A stretch of 5,006 nt of DNA, from assembly GCA_016462305.1 (NCBI GenBank), contig JAEMTM010000054.1, positions 7,046 through 12,051 of the forward strand, in the 5' to 3' direction. The stretch's first letter is position 1; the number at the start of each line of letters is the position of its first letter. The DNA is from Sphingomonadaceae bacterium. GTDB taxonomy: Bacteria; Pseudomonadota; Alphaproteobacteria; Sphingomonadales; Sphingomonadaceae. Shown here piece after piece: positions 1 through 5,006 of this stretch. The translations under genes were made by a program, and so were the position numbers. The notes under the pieces were generated by a model that saw only the letters and a list, made by a program, of their open reading frames with translations, had not been told where the DNA came from and ran no database searches.

Positions 1-4
1 CGTA

Positions 5-1309
5 ATGAAAAACGCACTGACCCCAAAAGCCATTGTGGCTGCACTCGACGAACATATCATTGGCCAAGCGGACGCAAAGCGGGCGGTTGCGGTTGCGCTG
101 CGCAATCGCTGGCGTCGCCAGCGTCTCGGCGCGGATTTGCGCGACGAAGTTACCCCCAAAAACATCCTGATGATTGGCCCCACGGGGTGCGGCAAGACCG
201 AGATTTCCCGCCGTCTGGCCAAGCTGGCCGGTGCGCCATTCATCAAGGTCGAGGCCACCAAATTCACCGAAGTCGGCTATGTCGGCCGCGACGTGGAACA
301 AATCGCCCGCGATTTGGCCGAAGAGGCCGTGCGCTTGGAAAAAGAGCGCCGCCGCGAACATGTGCGCGAAGCCGCCGAGACAGCGGCGATGGAGCGCATA
401 CTGAAAACGCTGGCTGGCGACACCGCCAGCGAGGCGACACGCGAAGCATTCCGCCAGCGCATTCGCGAGCGGCACATGGACGAGGTCGAAATTGAAATCG
501 AAGTGTCCGACAATCCAAAGATGCCGATGGAAATACCGGGCATGGGTGGCAATGTCGGGATGATCAATCTTGGCGAGATGATGGGCAAGGCCTTTGGCAA
601 GGACAATCTGAAACGGCGCAAGATGAAGGTGCCCGATGCGTGGAAGAAACTGGTCGAGGAAGAATCCGAAAAGCGCCTTGACCAAGACGATGTGAACCGC
701 GTCGCGTTGGCCGATGCAGAGGCCAATGGCATCGTATTCTTGGACGAAATTGACAAGATTGCGGTGTCCGATACGCGGGGCGGCGGCTCGGTCAGCCGCG
801 AAGGTGTTCAGCGCGACCTGCTGCCCTTGATTGAAGGAACCACCGTCGCGACCAAATATGGGCCGATGAAAACCGACCATGTATTGTTCATCGCGTCGGG
901 CGCGTTCCACATTTCCAAGCCAAGCGACATGTTACCCGAGTTGCAGGGCCGCTTGCCCATCCGCGTCGAACTGCGCGCGCTGGAGCATAAAGACTTTGTC
1001 CGGATCCTGTCCGAAACCCGCGCCAACCTGCCGATACAATATACCGCATTATTGGCGACCGAAGAAGTAACACTGGAATTCAGCGATGACGCCATCGACG
1101 CCATTGCGCGCATTGCGGTGGACGTGAATGCTTCTGTCGAAAATATCGGCGCACGGCGCTTGCAGACCGTCATGGAAAAGCTGCTTGAAGACATTAGCTA
1201 CGACGCCGAGGACCGCAAAGGCGAAACGTTGAAGATCGATGCGGCCTATGTCAGCAAACAGCTTTCGGGCATCGCCAAGGACACGGACCTGTCCAAATAT
1301 GTTTTGTAA
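5..1309 (+). CDS. hslU: ATP-dependent protease ATPase subunit HslU (ClpY)
   Basis: Complete 434-residue AAA+ unfoldase. In the known HslUV system a HslU hexamer binds and unfolds substrates using ATP and threads them into the HslV threonine-protease dodecamer in the cytoplasm. Visible motifs: N-terminal LTPKAIV...HIIGQ typical of HslU; Walker A GPTGCGKT at residues 58-65; pore loop GYVGRD at 91-96; a charged, Met/Gly-rich I-domain at roughly 110-235; Walker B IVFLDEID at 243-250; LQGRLPIRV with the candidate arginine finger R316; sensor-2 GARRL with R385; and a C-terminal KYVL tail matching the hydrophobic tail that docks into HslV. Length is close to the 443 residues of the E. coli protein, and R316 and R385 fall at its R325 and R394 less the 9-residue difference. 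The ATG at 5 gives the expected family N-terminus; its ribosome binding site lies outside the window. hslV is presumably just upstream. No frameshift or missing catalytic residue is seen. Confidence 0.98.
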   Translation: MKNALTPKAIVAALDEHIIGQADAKRAVAVALRNRWRRQRLGADLRDEVTPKNILMIGPTGCGKTEISRRLAKLAGAPFIKVEATKFTEVGYVGRDVEQIARDLAEEAVRLEKERRREHVREAAETAAMERILKTLAGDTASEATREAFRQRIRERHMDEVEIEIEVSDNPKMPMEIPGMGGNVGMINLGEMMGKAFGKDNLKRRKMKVPDAWKKLVEEESEKRLDQDDVNRVALADAEANGIVFLDEIDKIAVSDTRGGGSVSREGVQRDLLPLIEGTTVATKYGPMKTDHVLFIASGAFHISKPSDMLPELQGRLPIRVELRALEHKDFVRILSETRANLPIQYTALLATEEVTLEFSDDAIDAIARIAVDVNASVENIGARRLQTVMEKLLEDISYDAEDRKGETLKIDAAYVSKQLSGIAKDTDLSKYVL

Positions 1310-1316
1310 CGGTTGC

Positions 1317-1328
1317 CGCGTTAACGCG
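1317..1328. repeat. 12-bp perfect palindrome over the M16 stop codon
   Basis: CGCGTTAACGCG reads identically on both strands and contains the TAA stop of the minus-strand M16 gene (1321-1323). It starts 7 bp after the hslU stop, in the 11-bp gap between two convergent genes. There is no loop of useful size and no adjacent T-run on either strand, so it does not look like an intrinsic terminator. It may be chance in GC-rich coding sequence. Confidence 0.5.
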
Positions 1329-4197
1329 AGACAGCCGCGGCGGCGCTATCGCCCGATTGCGGGGCAACGACGAGCTTCCACGCCTTGTCCTTAACAAAAT
1401 AGCGTTTTGCCAATGACTGCAAAATGGCCGGCGTTACATCTTTATAGTCGCTGTACAGCTTGCCCAATGCGACAAAGCGCTCTGGGTCATAGGTCGCCCC
1501 TTTCAACTGGTTCAGCCAAAATGTGTTACCCGACGCCGCGCGCTCAATGGCTTGCTTGACCGGTTCCACGGCGCGTTGCAATTCGTCGGCGCTGACGGGA
1601 TTGGCAATTAAATCCGCCGCAATAGCATCTGCAAAGGCGAAGAAACGGTCCACATCGGCAGGCTTAACCTGCGTATACGCCATTAAATACCCGCCGCTGT
1701 TAAAATCGAGCGGCCAGTTGGCGGCCATGTCGGGGCTGTAGCTCGCGGCTTGTTCAGCGCGGAATTTTTCGAACAAACGGTCACGGAAGATTGCCGCCAA
1801 TGTTTCCAACTGCCGCCCCTCGGTAATGCCGCTAATGCCGCCGCCCGTTGGCCAGGCCATGACGGCTGCTGATTGATCGCTGGCCCCGCGATGCATCAGG
1901 CGAACAGGCGCAGCCGTGGGCGCAGGGAAACGCAGATCGGTTGCCGCTGCTGATACGGGCAAAGGCGCACGCGGTGCCATCGCACCGAAACTTTTTTCCA
2001 GCGCCGCTACCGCTACTGCTTTGTCGAAATCACCGAAAAGCAGAACTTCGACAGGACCCTGCGCCATCAAAGGCTGCCAATAGGATTCGAACTTCGCTGC
2101 ATCAATTTTTGCCACTTCCGCAGGCGTCGCCGCCTTCCAACGCGCATCCTTATTGCGCAGCAGATATTCCAGATCACGTTGCAAGACCGACGTTGCCGAC
2201 ATTTCAAAGCTGGCATAACCTGACGTAGCCAACGCCTTGGCGCGTTCAACAGGCGCGGCATCCCAACCGGGGTGCTCCAGCTTTGTTGCGATTAAGATAA
2301 GCTGGTCAGCAAGATCATCTGGCCGTGTGTTGGCGGCAAATTGGAAGGCGTCGTCATCGACCGAGAAATTGAGCTCAATCCGCCGACCGTTGACCATCTG
2401 GTCAATTTCGGTGCGCTTGATATTGCCAATGCCATTTTCAGGTAGAACCAACGGCCCTGCCCATAACAGATCGCCTTTGTCCGGATTTACCGCCTGATAC
2501 CCACGGCCAAAACGGACCAGCACACGAATCTGGCCGCTTTCGGCTTTGTTCGGATATAGCAAGGCGCGCACACCATTGGAGAGCGCGAGCCGGGTCATAT
2601 CCAAGCGTGGAACGGTATCTTCGACCACCAGCTTTCCAGGGGCACCCAATTTGGGCAGCGCGGCAAAGCCAATATTGTTTTCGGACAGGCGCGCCGTTGT
2701 GTTTGCCGCCACCGCTGTATTCAAGGCCGCCAGGGCGCGGTTATCGGCGTCGGCTATCGTGACGGGCGAAGAGACCATCAACCGTGTCACATCGGCGCTA
2801 AAAAGCTTCTGTGTGGACTCCAAAAGCCGTTCGGGTGTGAACTTGTCCTTCATGCCCTCATACATCACAACGACGGTTTTAGGGGCAGCCACCGTTTCGC
2901 GAATATCGACTGCGCGAACGATGTCATCGGCCTGTATGGCGGCGGCTTCGAACGGATAGCTGTCCAGCATCGTGCGCAGGGCATTACCGAACAATGTCTT
3001 TTCCCGGTCAATATCCGCAACCGACGGCGGCGTCGCAACCGCATCGGCAATGATTGCGCGGACGTCACGCGTCGCGGCCTCCCATTGGTCGCCGACGGGC
3101 GTCAGTGAAACCAATGTCGCATCGGCGGTGCGCGAAATATCTTCCTGCGCGATCTGTGCAAATAGATAACTGCCGCCATTGCGCGCCTGCACCTCAAGCC
3201 TGCGGTTAATGATTTGCAGCGCCAAGGCATCAATCAGCAATTGTTCATTATAGAGCATCGTGTCGTTCACTTTGCGCCAGGGCCGCAGATAGGAAAGGCT
3301 GACCGTATTTGGCAATGTCGGTTCAATCAGCACACGCGCAGGCGTTCCTTGCGGGCTGGGGTCGCCAAAATCTGGCTCCGGCGCGCTTTGGCCTTTGCCC
3401 TTCCAATCGTTGAAATATTTCTGCACCAGATTGGCAAGCATGGCTGGCTCCATATCGCCAGCCATGACGACAACGGCGTTTTCGGGGCGATACCAGCGGT
3501 CATGAAAGGCGCTGAGGCGGACGGCATCTGCCGCCTGTAGCGTTTCGGGTGTCCCAATGGTGGACCGGTTCCCAAGGCGCTGCCCCTGAAACGCATGTTG
3601 TCGCAAAGCATCGCTGTAGATCATCTGCGCGCCGCCATTCTCGCGCAATTCGGCCAAAACAATCGCGCGCTCGGCATTCAGCGCGGTTGGCGAAATCCGT
3701 GGATTGCGGATCATGCCTGAAATGATTTTCACAGACTCATCCAGCTTTTCCGCCGTCGCATTGGGCAAATCGAGCTTGTAGACGGTTTGAGTCGGCGTGG
3801 TTTGCGCGTTGCTATCGCTGCCGAATGTTACGCCGAACCGCTGCCAAATGCGCTTTGCCTCACCATCGGGAACAAAGGTTGATCCGCGGAAGGACAAATG
3901 CTCGATTAAATGGGCAAAGCCTTGCTCGTCATTATTTTCATGCAATGCGCCCGCGTCGATCCGCACCCGAATGGACACTTGCCCCGCTGGCACATCGTTT
4001 TTCTTAACCGCATAGCGCAGACCGTTGGGCAGAACACCAAATGTCCATGTGTCATCCACAGGGACGTCGCTGCCTTCATACAACCATGGCTGCGTAACCG
4101 CCTTGGTTGCCGCCGGCGCGGCTTGCGTGGCTTGCGCATAAGCGGTGGTGGAAAGCAGCAAGGCCGCCAAAGCGAGAGCATGTGAAAATTTGCGCAT
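1321..4197 (-). CDS. Secreted M16 family zinc metallopeptidase (PqqL/insulinase-like)
   Basis: Predicted exported protease of 958 residues with both M16 halves on one chain, the size and plan of E. coli PqqL (about 930 residues) and pitrilysin-type enzymes. Residue numbers use the ATG at 4197. An N-terminal signal peptide (1-21) is followed by an Ala/Pro-rich linker. The first catalytic domain contains the inverted zinc motif HLIEH at 96-100 (H96 and H100 ligands, E99 catalytic base). AERAIVLAE follows with E176 and E183, matching the paired glutamates of pitrilysin, the second being the third zinc ligand. An inactive-type M16 C domain follows (around WYRPENAVVVMAGD, 235-248). The second half starts near LALSNGVRALLYPN (537-550), lacks HxxEH as expected, and carries R813 and Y820 in RAEQAASYS, the spacing of the conserved Arg/Tyr substrate pair. 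The enzyme is therefore predicted to be active. Substrate is unknown: PqqL/FusC relatives cut imported ferredoxin in the periplasm, but nothing here shows that role. An in-frame ATG at 4284 would extend the protein by 29 residues, but it lies inside a repeat and lacks secretion logic. The gene converges on hslU. Confidence 0.93.
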   Translation of the reverse strand: MRKFSHALALAALLLSTTAYAQATQAAPAATKAVTQPWLYEGSDVPVDDTWTFGVLPNGLRYAVKKNDVPAGQVSIRVRIDAGALHENNDEQGFAHLIEHLSFRGSTFVPDGEAKRIWQRFGVTFGSDSNAQTTPTQTVYKLDLPNATAEKLDESVKIISGMIRNPRISPTALNAERAIVLAELRENGGAQMIYSDALRQHAFQGQRLGNRSTIGTPETLQAADAVRLSAFHDRWYRPENAVVVMAGDMEPAMLANLVQKYFNDWKGKGQSAPEPDFGDPSPQGTPARVLIEPTLPNTVSLSYLRPWRKVNDTMLYNEQLLIDALALQIINRRLEVQARNGGSYLFAQIAQEDISRTADATLVSLTPVGDQWEAATRDVRAIIADAVATPPSVADIDREKTLFGNALRTMLDSYPFEAAAIQADDIVRAVDIRETVAAPKTVVVMYEGMKDKFTPERLLESTQKLFSADVTRLMVSSPVTIADADNRALAALNTAVAANTTARLSENNIGFAALPKLGAPGKLVVEDTVPRLDMTRLALSNGVRALLYPNKAESGQIRVLVRFGRGYQAVNPDKGDLLWAGPLVLPENGIGNIKRTEIDQMVNGRRIELNFSVDDDAFQFAANTRPDDLADQLILIATKLEHPGWDAAPVERAKALATSGYASFEMSATSVLQRDLEYLLRNKDARWKAATPAEVAKIDAAKFESYWQPLMAQGPVEVLLFGDFDKAVAVAALEKSFGAMAPRAPLPVSAAATDLRFPAPTAAPVRLMHRGASDQSAAVMAWPTGGGISGITEGRQLETLAAIFRDRLFEKFRAEQAASYSPDMAANWPLDFNSGGYLMAYTQVKPADVDRFFAFADAIAADLIANPVSADELQRAVEPVKQAIERAASGNTFWLNQLKGATYDPERFVALGKLYSDYKDVTPAILQSLAKRYFVKDKAWKLVVAPQSGDSAAAAVSR
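4135..4197 (-). other. Signal peptide of the M16 protease
   Basis: Residues 1-21 show a basic n-region (MRK), a hydrophobic core (ALALAALLL) and a signal-peptidase-I-type AYA box, with cleavage predicted between A21 and Q22. No lipobox cysteine is present. This predicts export by Sec to the periplasm, or beyond, rather than lipoprotein anchoring. The fit of this signal also argues for the start at 4197, because longer versions would bury it behind about 29 polar residues. Confidence 0.85.
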
Positions 4198-4202
4198 TAC
4201 TG

Positions 4203-4207
4203 TCCTC
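4203..4207 (-). promoter_or_regulatory. Shine-Dalgarno site of the M16 gene
   Basis: On the minus strand GAGGA is followed by 5 nt (CAGTA) and then the ATG at 4197, a good match and spacing for a ribosome binding site. It decides the start: the in-frame ATG at 4209 overlaps this site, and the ATG at 4284 lies within the palindromic repeat. Confidence 0.8.
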
Positions 4208-4277
4208 ATAACCGAACGAAGGCTTGACCGCAGATGAACGTCCGAAAAAAAGCCACTTTTGTCATCACACGCCCGCC

Positions 4278-4351
4278 TCGTCATCCTGAACTTGTTTCGG
4301 GATAACGCACAGATGTCGATTTGTTATCCCGAAACAAGTTCGGGATGACGA
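4278..4351. repeat. Composite palindromic element: two inverted REP-like hairpin units
   Basis: Outer arms 4278-4306 and 4323-4351 (29 nt each) are reverse complements at 28 of 29 positions and are separated by a 16-nt spacer (4307-4322). Each arm is itself a 27-nt imperfect hairpin with 11-nt arms and a 5-nt loop: 4280-4290/4296-4306 and 4323-4333/4339-4349. The consensus arm is GTCATCCCGAA paired with TTCGGGATAAC, with the loop CTTGT or its complement ACAAG. The left unit has T at 4287 where the right unit implies C. A transcript could form either two small hairpins or one long one. The organisation resembles paired REP units (BIME-like) or a small palindromic MITE, and I recall similar motifs dispersed in sphingomonad genomes. 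It lies between the co-directional CinA-like and M16 genes. No flanking target duplication is evident. Neither outer arm is directly followed by a T-run, so a classical intrinsic terminator is unlikely, although mRNA stabilisation or attenuation between the two genes is possible. Confidence 0.9.
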
Positions 4352-4389
4352 AAAGATTTTCCAGACATGCCGCTTAGGGTCAGGACCAC

Positions 4390-5006
4390 TTAAATTCCAC
4401 CGTCAACGGTGTTATAACCCAAACCGCGCAGACCAAGTTGCAACGCCTCAACACATTCCGCCAATTTATGCGCATCGGTGGTGCGCACGACGAAATTTGC
4501 ACCGACCTTGCCCTCACGGAAAAACGGGTAGCTGCCGATCTGGCATCCCTCATGATGCTTTTCGGTATCGGCAAGCAGCTTGGCCACTTCGCTTTCGGCG
4601 ACCCAACAACCGATTTGGTGGGACAATAAGGGCGCGCCGCCCTCAAGCGTGCCAGTGAGTGCGTCCAACATACCAGCGGTGATGTGCGGAACGCCCGCCA
4701 TGATGAAGATATTGCCATGCCGGATACCCGGCGCACCCGACATTTTGTTGGGGATGAGGTCCGCGCCCTCGGGCACCCGTGCCATGCGCAAACGGCCCGG
4801 ATTGATCCCGCCGCGTGTTTCATAATAAGCGTGCAACGCCGCGCTTGCCTCTGGATGAATAACAACATCTACGCCCAAAGCAGCCGCGATTGCGTCCACC
4901 GTAATGTCATCATGTGTCGGCCCTATGCCGCCTGTCGTAAACAAATAATCATTGCGCGCGCGAAGCGCGTTCACGGCCTCGACAATCGATTCCTCAACAT
5001 CAGCAA
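4390..5006 (-). CDS. CinA N-terminal-like molybdopterin-binding-fold protein (COG1058 type), 5' end missing
   Basis: The frame is open from the right edge to TAA at 4390-4392, giving 204 visible residues. The start is outside the window: codons before the GTG at 4974 continue in frame (ADVEESIVEA...) and fit the family, so that GTG is internal. The diagnostic motif TTGGIGPTHDDIT is at visible residues 23-35, the ligand-binding loop of the MoaB/MogA/CinA fold. It is followed by RLRMARVPEGADLI, the SGAPGIRHGNIFIMAGVPHI segment, a GSYPFF strand and a C-terminal VVRTTD...L region. The protein ends without the CinA amidohydrolase domain, so it is the stand-alone form, usually about 250 residues; some 50-60 N-terminal residues are probably missing. 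Such proteins are labelled competence/damage-inducible protein A, but stand-alone members have no firmly assigned role here, with pyrophosphatase-like nucleotide metabolism or molybdopterin-related binding as family precedents. The M16 gene follows 192 bp downstream on the same strand. Confidence 0.9.
   Translation of the reverse strand, partial: ADVEESIVEAVNALRARNDYLFTTGGIGPTHDDITVDAIAAALGVDVVIHPEASAALHAYYETRGGINPGRLRMARVPEGADLIPNKMSGAPGIRHGNIFIMAGVPHITAGMLDALTGTLEGGAPLLSHQIGCWVAESEVAKLLADTEKHHEGCQIGSYPFFREGKVGANFVVRTTDAHKLAECVEALQLGLRGLGYNTVDGGI

Larger units (their letters stand above)
4198..4389 (-). other. Intergenic region: CinA-like 3' end to M16 leader
   Basis: This 192-bp gap holds the double palindrome (4278-4351), then on the minus strand a T7 tract (4245-4251) and the M16 ribosome binding site. 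I see no convincing -35/-10 promoter pair and no GC-rich stem joined to a T-run. No small reading frame with a plausible ribosome binding site stood out. Confidence 0.6.

Noticed and set aside
277..756. Open frame of 159 codons antisense to hslU
   Set aside because: It is opposite a fully convincing hslU, has a Ser/Arg-rich low-complexity composition typical of reverse-frame shadows, and shows no recognisable motif.
808..1194. Open frame of 128 codons antisense to hslU
   Set aside because: Same situation: a Ser-rich shadow of hslU codons without domain features.
2546..2959. Open frame of 137 codons on the plus strand inside the M16 gene
   Set aside because: It lies entirely within the M16 coding sequence on the opposite strand, with a Ser/Ala/Arg-rich shadow composition and no family motif.
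4198..4260. Sigma-70-type promoter for the M16 gene
   Set aside because: Only weak -10-like (TTATGA) and -35-like (TTCATC) words are present, with poor spacing, so no promoter is called.
4278..4351. Double palindrome as a Rho-independent terminator of the CinA-like gene
   Set aside because: The stem is strong, but no T-run follows the outer arm on either strand; on the minus strand the T7 tract begins about 26 nt after it.
4378..4387. GGTCAGGACC near the CinA-like stop codon as a hairpin
   Set aside because: A 4-bp stem with a 2-nt loop cannot form a stable hairpin and is expected by chance.
4380..4868. Open frame of 162 codons overlapping the CinA-like gene in another minus-strand frame
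   Set aside because: The other frame carries the diagnostic TTGGIGPTHDD and APG motifs; this one is Arg/Cys-rich with no domain signal.
1..5006. A novel defence, mobile or biosynthetic system
   Set aside because: All three genes belong to well-known families and the coding space is fully explained. There is no integrase, transposase, toxin-antitoxin, CRISPR or phage feature.

Overview
This window looks like an ordinary chromosomal segment of an alphaproteobacterium, most likely a member of the Sphingomonadales. The evidence is a moderately GC-rich composition, protein sequences with an alphaproteobacterial flavour (HslU with a C-containing Walker A loop and a Met/Gly-rich I-domain segment), and a dispersed-type palindromic repeat (GTCATCC(C/T)GAAC... 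form) of a kind I associate with sphingomonad genomes. The taxonomic call is inference from recall, not from a search.

Layout. Positions 5-1309 (+) hold a complete hslU, the ATPase/unfoldase of the HslUV (ClpYQ) protease. hslV is expected immediately upstream, outside the window. hslU converges, with only 11 bp between stop codons, on a large minus-strand gene (4197 to 1321). That gene encodes a secreted, two-halved M16 zinc metalloprotease of the PqqL/insulinase type, with an intact HxxEH site, a downstream Glu pair and a C-terminal Arg/Tyr pair. Upstream of it, on the same strand, is the 3' part of a CinA N-terminal-like (MoCF-biosynthesis-fold, COG1058 type) gene, which runs off the right edge. 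The 192-bp gap between these two genes (4198-4389) contains a composite palindromic element (4278-4351) made of two inverted 27-nt REP-like hairpin units, followed by the M16 leader and its Shine-Dalgarno sequence.

How the genes relate. HslUV is a cytoplasmic quality-control protease and the M16 enzyme is predicted to be exported, so they act in different compartments and are convergently transcribed. Nothing shows a shared pathway. The CinA-like gene and the M16 gene are co-directional and could be transcribed together through the repeat, or the M16 gene could have its own promoter in the leader; the sequence does not decide this. I found no RNA gene, CRISPR array, insertion sequence, phage gene or defence cassette, and no convincing sign of a new biological system. 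The most notable item is the double-hairpin repeat, which also affects choice of the M16 start codon.
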